64,000 nucleotides of DNA from positions 2,181,001 through 2,245,000 of the forward strand of contig OY101122.1 in the NCBI GenBank assembly GCA_956465555.1, written 5' to 3'. The notes under the pieces were generated by a model that worked only from the letters and a program-made list of their open reading frames with translations, made no database searches and had not been told where the DNA came from. This document shows positions 40,430 to 50,664 of the stretch, one piece after another. The stretch is from Nitzschia sp. pyKryTriq1. Lineage: Eukaryota; Bacillariophyta; Bacillariophyceae; Bacillariales; Bacillariaceae. The position numbers and the translations under genes are program-made. Each line of letters opens with the position of its first letter. Positions within the stretch are counted from its first letter, which is position 1.

Positions 40430-41463
40430 ATGTTTCGATCATCATCATCTTCGCTCCATTATCTCGTCACTCTCTTGGCAGTGCTGTTATCTCAGCACAC
40501 CGTAGTGAAGGCTGTAAACTGGGTGGACCCGCAATGCTACCTGTGTAGTGATCCATCGGAACAGGTGAAACGCTGGAACTACATCTTTTCAAACGGTAAA
40601 ACGTGCATGAACTATTACTTGGACGCGAATAACATTCTTTCTACGAATGCCCAATGGTACGTTCTTACAAGTTGTGTTGCGTGTACTGTACTACCTTCGA
40701 TCCTGCTGGTGGACGCGTGAGAAGATTCTTCCTCCTTCGCCTCATTGAACGACTAGCCCGACCATCATTCATTGCATGTTCATTCATTCATTCATTCATT
40801 CATCTCTCTTTTCATTCATCTCTCTAATCCTCTCTCCCATTCCTTGTTTCTTCCTTCAGTGCGACGATCAAAGCTGCTGCTCAAGCCACGTGTTGCAACG
40901 CTGCGGAACCCGCTGTGGCCAGCCAGGCCGCGCCTTCCGCCATACAGACCTACAGTGGTCCGGTGGGCAACGAACCCAGATGTCCCATCTGCCGAACGGA
41001 TGAATATCCCGGCCTTCCCAATGGATTCATCGTCGCTCGTTATGTCGGTGAATTCTTTTGCAAGGACCTCTATGGCCGTGGATTGCACGGAATGATCCCG
41101 GATTTCATGTGCGGACCTCTCCAGGACTTTGCCGCTCCTGTTTGTGGATGCGGTGTTTACAACCCGAATGGTACCGGTCGTGCCCCCACTCCCGCGGTCA
41201 CTCCTCAACCTCCGACGGGTGGCGGCGCCTCTTTGACGGCAACCCCGAGAGCATCTCCGGCGTCGACCAACAATGGACTCCGAAAGTTGCGTGGTGGAGC
41301 CGCTGCTTCTGTCGACGCAGAAGAAAAAGACGAAGAAGAGCAGGAGGAGGAGCTTGTTCCTCCGGCTCCCACTGCCCGACAGCTGACTGCCGAGGATATG
41401 CACTTTTCCACGAGAGCACTCACCGAGGAAGAATTGAAAGAGACAACAACAACGTCGGAATAA
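40430..41463 (+). CDS. Secreted Cys-rich protein of unknown function
   Basis: Exons 40430-40656 and 40860-41463 join in phase 2 to give 276 residues; the 203-bp intron contains an ATTC microsatellite. MFRSSSSSLHYLVTLLAVLL...VVKA is a signal peptide. The mature part has about twelve Cys in pairs: WVDPQCYLCSDPSEQVKRW, KTCMNYYLDANN, QATCCNAAEP, EPRCPICRTDEYPGLPNGFI, EFFCKDLYGRGLHGMIPDFM, then MCGPLQDFAAPVCGCGVYNP. A splice-made Cys lies at the junction. The C-terminal 90 residues are Pro/Thr/Glu-rich and disordered. The pattern suggests an extracellular disulphide-rich domain, as in many diatom secreted proteins; I know no named function. Confidence 0.75.
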
Positions 41464-42347
41464 CCGACCAACAAAACTATGGTTGTCCTCTACCTCTTTC
41501 GCTATTGAACTTCTATCCATCCATCCGTCCACAAATCCTTCTTTTTTATAACGCTTTCTTCCCTTTAATAACCACCGCTCGCTTCGACGAGGCGAGCGCA
41601 TGGTATGTACCAAACGTAATAGTAGTACCAACAACAATTACTGACTCCTCATGATCATCATCATCATCAATATGTACTCTACTATTTATACTACTAAGTA
41701 GCAGCAGCAACCACAACACGTGAATTAGTAATACTAGTAGCCCGACGATTATTAGTTTTCGAATCCGTAGCAGTAGTAGTAGTAGTAGTAGTGCTACTAG
41801 TACTACTAGCTACCTAGTAGTCTTCTCGTCCTGATAGTAGTAGCGCATCATCATCATCATCATCTTTATCTTCTTTTTCACTTCGTGGTCGTCCTCTATC
41901 CACAAGAAAATTCTTATTGGATGTGCTGTAGTACTATCTACTCTGTATTAGTAGTAGCTCTAGCTAGTAGAGTAGTACAGAGTGGAGTATTCCTCCTCCT
42001 ACTACTACCTATGACAGTCCTCGCATCATGGCCTACTTCCTTCTTCTCTCTTCTAGTAGAGAGCTACTACCAGTAGCTCGTCTCTCTTTACTACTAGCTA
42101 GTAGAAGTAGACTCTGTAGTACTTAGTAGAGAGCCAGAAGTAGTATTAGTATAAGTAGAGAGCCAGAAGTAGTATTAGTATAAGAGGAGCTGCTATTCTA
42201 CTAGTTAGATAGATAGATAGATAGAAACAACATTGTAGGTAGGCAGAACTGAAAGAGGAGTGGTCTATTCTATTCTATATTCTACGAGTAAAACAAGTCG
42301 CCATCCTTGCACCATGATCCATCATCATCATCATGGACATGATCCTG
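41464..42347. other. Intergenic region, convergent
   Basis: About 880 bp of CTA/TAG-rich sequence. A unit AGTAGAGAGCCAGAAGTAGTATTAGTATAAG occurs twice around 42126-42183 and an (ATAG)n run lies at about 42207-42224. No gene is supported. Confidence 0.5.
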
Positions 42348-43430
42348 CTAATCTTGCTGTTCTTGTTGCTGTTGTCGCTGCTGCTGCTGCTGCTCATTCT
42401 TGAATGTACTACTTTCGCTGCTGCTGCCACTGCCACCACCTACATACCAGGTATAATCCGTCAAGCCACTGAGTCGCGATCGATTCTTGTAGATACGGCG
42501 AATGGCCTTGGCCAAAGAGTGTAGGGACTTGCGCAAGGGACGGACCATCGAAGTCGTCCAAATGGTCGATAACATTCGTCTTCTTTTGGAGGATGCACGA
42601 TAATACTGCGCAGTAAAAGTCATACTATGGCGCATCCACAGTGAAAGGGTCCTTCTTTTGATGACTCCAAAAGAAACAGTAGCAGCAGCAGTAGCAGCAC
42701 TAGCAGCAGGGGCAGCGCCCTTGAGAACGAACAGCAAGGCCACATCCAACCAAAATATCAGGGGAAGACGTTGTGGTGCATGGAAAGAAAAACACGGCGT
42801 AGTAGTAGTAGTAGTAGTAGACGTGGACGAATCCGAATCCTTGTTCCAGGGTGTGATGCCATGTTGTTCTTGTAGCAGTGTATTGAAAGATCGTTCTTCT
42901 TGTTGTTGTTGTTGTCGCTGCTGCTGTTGTTGTAGCTGATGAAAGGTAAGAGTAGTAGTAGTAGTAGTAGTAGCAGCAGCAGCAGCAGAGCTTGGAATAT
43001 TCTTTTCATCATGTCTGTTGTTGTTGACAAGAAGAGAGGAAGAGAAATACTTATTCCAGTAATAGGTGCTACTGCTGCTGCTGCTGCTGCTGGCTAGTAA
43101 TAGCGTTACTACTAGTAGCATACACATAATGGCCGATACCAGCATCATCAGGCAGATCCGACCATTTTTGCCATGATGATGACGATGATGATAATAATGT
43201 CGTTGATGATATTCTCGATGGTAGCGGTAGAATTGGTCCTTGTTTTTTGGCGACAAGACAATGAAACATCCACTACCACTGCCACTACCACTACCACTAC
43301 CACTGCTTCGTCTTCGTCTTCGATGAGAATGAGTATGAGTATGATGCGTAGTATTTCTTGTGGGAGAAGTCGTCGGCATGGAAGACATGGGGAAAAGCAA
43401 GGAGGAACTGCTGCTGCTGCTGATCGTCAT
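42348..43430 (-). CDS. Hypothetical membrane protein rich in homopolymer runs
   Basis: About 360 residues from ATG 43430. The frame stays open to 44144, but that upstream part looks like random sequence with repeats, so the start is a choice. Features: a His/Arg-rich head, TM segment ICLMMLVSAIMCMLLVVTLL (about residue 90), long Ser, Thr, Gln runs, a second hydrophobic segment LPLIFWLDVALLFVLKGAAP, and a basic C-terminal part (MVRPLRKSLHSLAKAIRRIY). The last residues are Gln-rich. Two TM segments with basic ends suggest an endomembrane or organelle protein. No family is recognised. Confidence 0.5.
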   Translation of the reverse strand: MTISSSSSSSLLFPMSSMPTTSPTRNTTHHTHTHSHRRRRRSSGSGSGSGSGSGCFIVLSPKNKDQFYRYHREYHQRHYYHHRHHHGKNGRICLMMLVSAIMCMLLVVTLLLASSSSSSSSTYYWNKYFSSSLLVNNNRHDEKNIPSSAAAAATTTTTTTLTFHQLQQQQQRQQQQQEERSFNTLLQEQHGITPWNKDSDSSTSTTTTTTTPCFSFHAPQRLPLIFWLDVALLFVLKGAAPAASAATAAATVSFGVIKRRTLSLWMRHSMTFTAQYYRASSKRRRMLSTIWTTSMVRPLRKSLHSLAKAIRRIYKNRSRLSGLTDYTWYVGGGSGSSSESSTFKNEQQQQQRQQQQEQQD

Positions 43431-44852
43431 TTTATCGGAGGATGACGACGATGGTAGTAGCACTGCTCGTGAACTCGACGGAATGAATGAATGAATGAAT
43501 GGATCAACAATGTGCTGTACGAGTACAAGTAGTACGAGTACGAGTACAGCACAAACAATCGTTTGCTTTCGACCTCCTCTTTCTGCTACAGTACAAACAG
43601 TTCGGCCTGTACGAGTACTGTACCGTAATGCATACCGTGTATCACGCGCCCCAAAAAATGATGATCGAACACCGCACTGCTTGCTTTTCTTGAATGATGT
43701 GGACGACTTATTGTTAGTTTGAACTCTTGTTCTTGCTTTTCTTGTTGGTTTGTCTGCGTTGTCTGTTTGTCGTTGTGGCCGTTGATGAATGATGATACTG
43801 TATGAGGTGCTTTGTTTTCTGTGACGTCGCTTTTCTTTCTTCGTCGTCGGCGTCACCTTCTCTTCTTCAGCATCATCATCATCCTGGCCGGCTGGTAGAC
43901 CGACAGACCGACAGACAGACAGACAGAAGATGATTCTTCGATTAGATTGATTAAAAAATCGATTTCCACCCGGAGGGGCCGGCATGTCGCGCGCGCAGAG
44001 GGGCAGGGTGACGTCAGTCAATTCGAACGGGTCGGTCGACAACCGACGGAATGCGTATGGCGGTACGTATAACGTACAGTACTGTAGTACCCGTGCTGGT
44101 ATAGTAGTAGAAGAACAAGAACAATGATCTTCATCATCATGCAAAAGATTTTCTTCTCACAAGCAATAACAACAACTCTCTCTTCTCGAGAAGTATGATC
44201 TCCCTCCTCTATACTTCCAGGAGCTATACGTAATACCGGGGTAGTTCTTGTTGTACTCCCTGTTACAGTACTCGAACACTCATAGTACAGTCGTACTACT
44301 CGCAAACGCAACAGGCAGGAAGAAAGAGTACTTGCGTACTAAGGACGATTATTGGTGGGCGGGCTTGTTATAGTACGAACAAAATTGGGACTCACTCCAT
44401 ACAAGGAAAATCAGCACTGATGATGAGATTCGACTAGATGTTCTACTACTACTACTAGCAGTCCACTAGTACTAAACAATTACAACTACTACTATCGTCT
44501 CTTGAGATGTGCAGATTAGCGCTGATGATCCCGAAAGGGTGAAAAGAGTCCATTGAGTCAATCAATTGGACTGTCTGGCGTAGATGGTATCGTTCCGGCG
44601 GGGAGGAGATTAATTTCTCTCGAACGTCAAGGTAGCAACTAAATTAGACAGTGCACTTTTTCGCTGCTTTACGATATACTACTAGTAGTAGTACAGCAAC
44701 AAGAATGGCTGGTGCAGTAAGTTCTCACCACGATGATTGTAGTCCCAAGGCTTTTAGAAGTCTAGTAGTACTACTACTAGTACATCGAGCGAGTGCAAAA
44801 AGGAAGGTTCCCCCGCATCCATTAGCTAGCCGCTACGAAGTAGTAGAGACGA
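43431..44852. other. Intergenic region with a dispersed repeat
   Basis: About 1.4 kb. It contains a (GACA)n run (43907-43926), dense GTAC/CGAGTACAAG sequence, and the AGACAGTGCAC repeat at 44583-44700. Frames that remain open here are extensions or antisense of neighbours. Confidence 0.5.
44583..44700 (+). repeat. Dispersed repeat, copy (AGACAGTGCAC family)
   Basis: It shares GATGGTATCGTTCCGGC, GAGATTAATT, GTCAAGGTAGCAACTAAA and TAGACAGTGCACTTTTTCGC, GCTTTACGATATACTACTAG with 50442-50553 in the same orientation, with few differences. Confidence 0.85.
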
Positions 44853-46082
44853 CTACCATGCATATTCGGCCTCCATTGCTGTATCACACTGGAACGATTC
44901 CAAATCAAAATCCTCAAGTGGCATCGAGTCTGGTATCCTCCTCGAGTCCTGTCGTGGTCGATCATCATGCTGATGCAAACTGGCACCCCCACCATTTGCC
45001 TTATTGGAGGACGAATCTGCAGGGACCACGGCTTCGTCACACGGCAACGAGTACGCAATGTTATGCAACAAAAAGTAGCTCAAGAGCATTCCATAGTGAT
45101 AAATCACGGCACCATAGATCGTCTCGTATACTTGAGTCACTTCGACATTCAAAGCCAGAGCGGCCAAGCCAGAATATACAATCAGCATGATTCCAAACGT
45201 CCAAGGAATTATGGTCAAGAGAATCGCCGCTCGAGCATTGGACATGCCATACACCAACCGAGGTTGATCGGATTCGGTAGATTCTCCCTGTTCCAAAATG
45301 ATCCGGCGTAGTAAAATGCCGACAGGGATCCAAAAGAGACTGTACGTGCAGTACCAAGAGATTTCGGCAGCACTTGCGAGTTGCAGGCATGTATTCAATG
45401 ATTCTTCTTCCTCCTTGTCGATAGGTGCAACATCATCCAGATTGTTCGATACATGAATGTCGGATTCCGTGGCACACCAAAAGTATCCTCCAATCGTCGC
45501 CATCCACGACAACATCACCATGACAAAGGCAGTATGCAAAAAGACTCGAAGCCAACAATTCGCATTGTTGGCGAATGCGACCGCATAGTATCTTTCAATC
45601 AACTGCCTCGTAAATTGATAGACTTGTTGGACGGAGAGTGTCATGAATGTAAAGCTGAATGCCCATGTAATATAAAATCCTTGTTGTCCGGCATTGTCAT
45701 CGAATCCACTGTTGGTAAAGACTGAATGTCCCAGTCCACCTAGAATATAGGCCACGCCCATACTTGCCAGAGCCACCACGACCGATCGATAGACGGGACG
45801 ATGGACAAACCATTGCAATTGAATGGCCAATAGGATCATATGGATGGCAATCCAAAAATCTGTCACCCATCCCAGAATGGAATTGTCGAGACCCTCGGAA
45901 TTGCAATCAGTACCGCCCAAACATTCGACTGGCAACGCGTAGACTAGGACGACGACAAGGCCAACATACACAGTTGTCAATATCAAAACGCCGTATGGCA
46001 TAACAGGGACTTTTACCATGTTGTTGATACTCGTCGTTGTTGTGCGGTGGATGATACAGGTGTGCTGGATGCTTGCTGACAA
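44853..46082 (-). CDS. Polytopic membrane protein, family not recognised
   Basis: 409 residues with about nine hydrophobic segments: GVLILTTVYVGLVVVLVYAL, DFWIAIHMILLAIQLQWFV, SVVVALASMGVAYILGGLG, QGFYITWAFSFTFMTLSVQ, FLHTAFVMVMLSWMATIGGY, AEISWYCTYSLFWIPVGILL, ARAAILLTIIPWTFGIMLIV, YSGLAALALNVEVTQVYETI, YGAVIYHYGMLLSYFLLHNI. A loop with CLGGTDCNSEGLDNS after the first TM carries two Cys and probably faces outside or the lumen. The C-terminal 60 residues are acidic and disordered. A Met at residue 22 (MVKVPVMPYG, 46019) is an equally good start. It could be a transporter or receptor-like protein; nothing decides. Confidence 0.7.
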   Translation of the reverse strand: MSASIQHTCIIHRTTTTSINNMVKVPVMPYGVLILTTVYVGLVVVLVYALPVECLGGTDCNSEGLDNSILGWVTDFWIAIHMILLAIQLQWFVHRPVYRSVVVALASMGVAYILGGLGHSVFTNSGFDDNAGQQGFYITWAFSFTFMTLSVQQVYQFTRQLIERYYAVAFANNANCWLRVFLHTAFVMVMLSWMATIGGYFWCATESDIHVSNNLDDVAPIDKEEEESLNTCLQLASAAEISWYCTYSLFWIPVGILLRRIILEQGESTESDQPRLVYGMSNARAAILLTIIPWTFGIMLIVYSGLAALALNVEVTQVYETIYGAVIYHYGMLLSYFLLHNIAYSLPCDEAVVPADSSSNKANGGGASLHQHDDRPRQDSRRIPDSMPLEDFDLESFQCDTAMEAEYAW

Positions 46083-46561
46083 TCTCTATACTAGTCCCGA
46101 CGATGTTCTTCTTTCTTCTTGTTCTTCTTCTTTCAACGGACGATAGCGTTGAGTCTCTTGTTGATCATCAATAGATAATTTATTTCTGTTCCCGTCTTCT
46201 TTTCATTATCCTTCATCCCATCATTCGATGTCCTGGATGGGATGGAAAGACACATCCAACGGCACTACGAATACTTGCAAGATTCACGATGGTGTTCTTC
46301 TTCTCGCGTTGTTGTCGCTCTGTTACAGTTGTTCTTTCATAAATACGAAACATCATGCCAACAAATTTGGGGGTTATGTTGATCTACAGATCTAAACATT
46401 GGAAAGGACGGAGTATCGATTCCCACGTTATTTACTATGGGCACTAAGGCCGGCTGGCGCGAGTCCGTACGAGTGGGTTTGTTCGAAAGAATCAATCATC
46501 ATCATCTTCCGAATCATCAATCGATCGACAAATCCACCAACGCACCGAAACAGGCATCATT

Positions 46562-46592
<31 letters not shown>

Positions 46593-46631
46593 AGCACTCG
46601 TCCCACCTCTTTTCTTTGTTTTCTACTAGTA
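46083..46631. other. Intergenic region
   Basis: About 550 bp with a TAG run (46562-46592). Probably holds the promoter of the polytopic membrane protein gene on its left. Confidence 0.5.
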
Positions 46632-47030
46632 CTAGTAATAGTGCTGGAGATAGATGTGGCGAGCCGACAAATATTCCATCGTGCGCGATTTCAGGGTCGA
46701 AATCGGGGTCGTCGTTTTCATCTTGAATCCCATCGCTACTTTGCGATTACGTCCTTCGGTTGTCTCCACGCAAAACGCTGCTTCGTACTGGGCGCTGGTG
46801 AGTACTTCGGTATCCTTGTATGGATGGTCCTTGGTATCGAGAATAACAAGGGAATGGCCCGCGGCATCCGTTAAAGTTTTAATCAAATCCTTGAAAATCA
46901 CCGGTACGGGGACGGTTGACATCCCTTCTTCGACTCCTATCTCCATCTTGAGATCGTACGAGTACACCTTTCCGCCGGTACCATACTCCGCATTCGGGTA
47001 CGTTGGAATAGTCGTCTCTAGAGTGGTCAT
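46632..47030 (-). CDS. Small repeat-borne protein of unknown family
   Basis: 132 residues: MTTLETTIPTYPNAEYGTGG, KVYSYDLKMEIGVEEG, FKDLIKTLTDAAGHSLVILD, then FCVETTEGRNRKVAMGFKMK and TTTPISTLKSRTMEYLSARH. The first 60 residues and about 90 bp of upstream DNA recur in inverted orientation at 50665-50933, so the ORF sits on a dispersed repeat. It has no signal or membrane segment. It may be the first part of a protein from a transposable element or an amplified host gene; I cannot tell which. Confidence 0.5.
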   Translation of the reverse strand: MTTLETTIPTYPNAEYGTGGKVYSYDLKMEIGVEEGMSTVPVPVIFKDLIKTLTDAAGHSLVILDTKDHPYKDTEVLTSAQYEAAFCVETTEGRNRKVAMGFKMKTTTPISTLKSRTMEYLSARHIYLQHYY

Positions 47031-47122
47031 GGTAGCAAGATTTCTACGTAGGATTCCTACTGGCTTTCTACAGCTAAGTTTTTCGCACTTCAGCGTTCTC
47101 CACTTGTGGAAAAGTACTTCCT
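46850..47122 (-). repeat. Left arm of an inverted repeat around ClpP-B and PTOX
   Basis: About 270 bp match 50665-50933 in reverse orientation, covering the start of the small ORF and its 5' flank (CTACGTAGGATTCCTACTGG, GCTTTCTACAGCTAAG, TTTTTCGCACTTCAGCGTTC). Confidence 0.85.
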
Positions 47123-47472
47123 ACTAGTAGTAGTAGTAGTAGTTCCTCTTGTGGAATCAGCCGACAACAAGCGAGATCGTAGTAGAGTACGTAGTAGTTT
47201 CATATTAGCCAGTGGCACCAGTAGTAGTAGTAGTAGCAGAAGAGAGCGTAGACGAGACAAACAATCGTTCCTCTTTTCGTCACCAGCACCCGTCTCTACC
47301 AATCTCCATTCCCCTTGAGTAGCTACGAGAAGTAGCTAGAATGACCCATACATAGACTACATGAAGTTGTAGTAAACAAAAAGAGAATTTTCCAAAGAAA
47401 ACGACAAAACTAATATCCCTCCTCGTCCTAGTGATCCCACCACTCTTACTCCTCACTCTTATTGCCATTGTC
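47031..47472. other. Intergenic region
   Basis: About 440 bp. The first 90 bp belong to the inverted repeat arm; two TAG runs (47124-47142 and 47219-47236) follow. No gene. Confidence 0.5.
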
Positions 47473-48351
47473 CTATTTCTCCTCCTCTTGTCTAGTGGGT
47501 ATATTTTTGTCTTCTTCTTCTACTTCTTCTTCCTTTCGTTTAGTCAATACGGAATCAATAATCCCAAACGCCAAAGCTTGCGGAACATCCATAAAGGTAT
47601 CCCGATCCATGACCCGTTCAATTTCGGACAGGGCCTGACCTGTATGGAATTGATAGAGTAAATTCAATCGCCGCCGCGTTTCCAGTATATTTTCGGCTTG
47701 AATTTTGAGATCCGATGCCATTCCTTGGGCACCGCCGCTCGGCTGATGCAGCATGATGGTCGCATTGGGCAAGGCGCTCCGACATCCGGGCGATCCGCCG
47801 GCCAACAACAAACTTCCCATACTCGCCGCTTGTCCCATGGCAATCGTATGGACTTGCGGTTGAATGTATTGCATCGAATCGTAAATCGCCAGACCGGCCG
47901 TGACCGATCCTCCCGGACTGTTAATGTACATGTACAGTGGCTTTTGCGGCGCCTCCGCCTCTAGAAACAAAAGTTGGGCCGTCACCAAACTCGCCATTGG
48001 ATCCGTGACTTCACCATGCACACAAATAATCCGTTCCCGTAACAGACGAGAATAAATATCAAACGCACGTTCGCCCATGGCACCCTTTTCCAAAACCGTC
48101 GGAATACTAATCATCCTTCTTCGATTAGCGCCTTGTATGGTGGTGCCACCACCACCACCACCACCACCACCACCACCAGCAGCCGAAGATCGAGTCATCA
48201 TCATCATGACTGATGCAGCCATCGGCAGGACATAATAATTTCTACGTACACCACCGAGCGACGATGTTGCTCGGGATAACATCATCATTGGTGAAGAAGC
48301 ATTTATCATATTTTTGTTGTATACGAAGATGGTGGAATAAGGAGAAGGCAA
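47473..48351 (-). CDS. clpP: ATP-dependent Clp protease proteolytic subunit (ClpP), copy B, probably mitochondrial
   Basis: 292 residues from ATG 48351; a Met at 48309 ([20 protein letters not shown]) gives a classic mitochondrial presequence with VRRNYYV and may be the real start. A Gly run precedes the core, which begins [20 protein letters not shown]. Catalytic Ser (GQAASMGS), His (MLHQPSGG) and Asp (VMDRDTFM) are all present. The C-terminal tail is acidic and Lys-rich ([19 protein letters not shown]), unlike copy A. Amino-acid identity with copy A in the core is very high, and two blocks of DNA (47780-47850, 47894-47987) are identical to copy A including third codon positions. It is divergent to PTOX, sharing a 490-bp upstream region. 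Confidence 0.9.
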   Translation of the reverse strand: MPSPYSTIFVYNKNMINASSPMMMLSRATSSLGGVRRNYYVLPMAASVMMMMTRSSAAGGGGGGGGGGGTTIQGANRRRMISIPTVLEKGAMGERAFDIYSRLLRERIICVHGEVTDPMASLVTAQLLFLEAEAPQKPLYMYINSPGGSVTAGLAIYDSMQYIQPQVHTIAMGQAASMGSLLLAGGSPGCRSALPNATIMLHQPSGGAQGMASDLKIQAENILETRRRLNLLYQFHTGQALSEIERVMDRDTFMDVPQALAFGIIDSVLTKRKEEEVEEEDKNIPTRQEEEK

Positions 48352-48843
48352 AGTAACACCACTGGTACCTACCGGATGAGATGCGATGCATTGATGATGT
48401 CCGTTGAGAGCGACGGTCAGACATCATTTTCGTCATCTCAGATCTCAGTCGTCATTCATCGTCAACTCATGGACGACGGACGGACGGACGGACACACCAG
48501 AAAGAAAGATCCAAAGAACACACGGAACACGGGCGAACGTTGCTGATTGGCTATTATTTGACCTACTAGAAAGAAGTCACAAGGTGCGTCACAAATCATA
48601 ATCACACCACGTGGAAGTTGATGTTTGTTCTTTGTATTCTTTGAGAAACACAAGTCCACATACCGGTACGCGGTAACGGTACAGTACTACCAATTTTTAG
48701 ATACCAATGCGAACTTTTTGTGCTTTTTGTTGATGCATCCTACTTCCCTCATACTCTTTCTTACCTGTATCTCATATCCTCGTGAGCTACTCTACCAGAG
48801 AGTTATCATACTTCTCTCTCTCTCTCTCTCTCTCGCATTCAAG
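48352..48843. promoter_or_regulatory. Divergent region between ClpP-B and PTOX
   Basis: 492 bp. It contains a (GGAC)n run (48475-48491), ACCGGTAC near 48663 and a (TC)n tract (48813-48834) just upstream of the PTOX ATG, a common 5' UTR feature. Both promoters are expected here. Confidence 0.45.
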
Positions 48844-49992
48844 ATGGTCCAAGCTATCACTTTATCCTCTCCTACCTACTTCGCGATCGCTGTCATTGGA
48901 TGGGCAGCGCTGATCGCCGCTCCCCCGACTGCGAATGCTTTCTCGGTGCTGCCGTGGTCGACTATTTCTACGAGCAGCACGAGCACGAGCCCGAATGCCA
49001 ATATGCTACTTCGTCAACAGCATCATCACCATCCGCAAACGCCAGCACCGACTTCCCTCTTTGTCACTTCCAAGGAGTCATCCGCAAGCACAAGCACATC
49101 CACAACAACACCATCCGTGGTCTCCAAGGAAAGCGACCCACTTGCGACTACTAGTACTAGTGCTAGTACTGCTGAGCAGCAGCAGTCGCTAACTAAAAAG
49201 CAGTCACCACAGCAGCACAAGCAGACTATGGATCAAGGCATTTTTGATTTCAACAAGAAATTGATTGATACTGTCTACGACATTGTTTGTTTTCTCTATC
49301 CTGTCAAGGGGACCGAACGAGACTATGCCCGTTTCTATGTCTTGGAGACGGTCGCTCGCGTCCCGTACTTTGCCTACCTGTCCGTCTTGCATTTGAAGGA
49401 AACCTTTGGAGATCGGGCCAAGGGCGATCGGATGAGGACACATTATGCCCAAGCCGACAATGAATTGCATCATTTATTAATCATGGAAGAAATGGGTGGC
49501 AATAGTCAATGGCTGGATCGGACCTTGGCGCAAACCATGGCCTTTGGATATTATTGGTATGTCATCCTAATGTACTTGTGGAAGGAACCGGCCGCGTATC
49601 ATTTGAGCGAATTGATTGAAGATCATGCCTTTGAAACGTACAATAACTTTTTGACGGAATACGGAGATCAACTTCAGACCATGCCGGTACCCAGGATTGC
49701 TCAAAAGTATTATGAATTGGACAATCCCTTTTTGTTCGACTTGTTTTGTACCGTTCGGGACGACGTCGATACCACCAGCAGTGATGGTGGTGGTGGTGAT
49801 GATGGATTTTCGGTGCGACGACCCAAACTGGAGACTCTGTACGATGTCTTTGTCAATATTCGTGACGATGAACGAGAGCATTGGAAGACATTGTGTAACT
49901 TGGTACAGTACGATGATATGAATGCCGTGGCGGCAAGTCAAGTTCGCTCGACGGAACCAACTACTAGTACTACCGCTAGTACTAGTAGCTAG
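48844..49992 (+). CDS. PTOX: Plastid terminal oxidase (PTOX, alternative oxidase family)
   Basis: 382 residues, no introns. The head MVQAITLSSPTYFAIAVIGW, then AALIAAPPTANAFSVLPW, is a signal peptide ending in a diatom plastid ANAF motif, followed by a Ser/Thr/Gln-rich transit part. The di-iron oxidase domain (about 140-370) has the helices with iron ligands: FYVLETVARVPYFAYLS, QADNELHHLLIMEEMGGN, ELIEDHAFETYNNFLTEYG and NIRDDEREHWKTL. PTOX oxidises plastoquinol with oxygen at the thylakoid, acting in carotenoid desaturation, chlororespiration and relief of over-reduction. A Gly/Asp insert (VDTTSSDGGGGDDGFSV) lies before the last ligand helix, where plant PTOX has its exon-8 insert. The ATG at 48844 follows a TC-rich leader and starts the signal peptide; the frame is open further upstream. 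Confidence 0.9.
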   Translation: MVQAITLSSPTYFAIAVIGWAALIAAPPTANAFSVLPWSTISTSSTSTSPNANMLLRQQHHHHPQTPAPTSLFVTSKESSASTSTSTTTPSVVSKESDPLATTSTSASTAEQQQSLTKKQSPQQHKQTMDQGIFDFNKKLIDTVYDIVCFLYPVKGTERDYARFYVLETVARVPYFAYLSVLHLKETFGDRAKGDRMRTHYAQADNELHHLLIMEEMGGNSQWLDRTLAQTMAFGYYWYVILMYLWKEPAAYHLSELIEDHAFETYNNFLTEYGDQLQTMPVPRIAQKYYELDNPFLFDLFCTVRDDVDTTSSDGGGGDDGFSVRRPKLETLYDVFVNIRDDEREHWKTLCNLVQYDDMNAVAASQVRSTEPTTSTTASTSS

Positions 49993-50356
49993 GACTAGTA
50001 CTAGGACTAGTACTACTAGTCCTGGCTAGTACTACTACTACTACTGCTTCTTGAAGACAAGAGAGACGAGGATGAGATCAAGAGAATCTCATCAACCACT
50101 AGACTAGCCAGCAGCTCGCTACTAGGGTACTATTCTTTTCTACTTTTACTACATATCATGATCGTACTACTAGTACATCCAAACTTTTGTACAAGAACAT
50201 GACGAGGATAATCGTACAGCATGCTGTTCTTATGAGCCTACTTCTTACTAATACTAGTAGTAGTAGTACTACCAGTCCTTGAATAATAGTCTACACTATA
50301 CTACTACTACTAGAACAGGAGTACTGTACCGGTAGTACCTGGTGGTGCTGGGTGCT

Positions 50357-50431
50357 GGTAGTACTAGTAGTACTAGTAGTACTAGTAGTACTAGTAGTAC
50401 TAGTAGTACTAGTAGTACTAGTAGTACTAGT
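50357..50431. repeat. (TACTAGTAG)n tandem repeat
   Basis: About eight nine-base units. Each holds TACTAGTA, which is self-complementary, so the tract can fold in many registers. Confidence 0.85.
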
Positions 50432-50441
50432 GCTGGAGTGG

Positions 50442-50600
50442 ATGGTATCGTTCCGGCAGGAGAGAGATTAATTGCTCTCGACCGTCAAGGTAGCAACTAA
50501 AATAGACAGTGCACTTTTTCGCTGCTTTACGATATACTACTAGTAGTAGTAGACGATGGGTACAGTGCACCACTTTTTCGCTGCTTTATGACGATATTCA
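50442..50600 (+). repeat. Dispersed repeat, copy plus partial second unit (AGACAGTGCAC family)
   Basis: The first 110 bp match 44583-44700. A second short unit ACAGTGCACCACTTTTTCGC, TGCTTTATGACGATAT follows at 50558-50596 and is closer to the 34772 copy (CACCAC). Confidence 0.8.
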
Positions 50601-50664
50601 TAGTAGGCATCAGCATGCTTTTGTAGATTTTCCTCTACTAGTAGTACTACTAGTAACTGGCAGT

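Noticed and set aside
43431-44144. N-terminal extension of the membrane protein frame
   Set aside because: The composition is random-like, with microsatellites and TATA-like and repeat sequence; the first plausible Met is at 43430.
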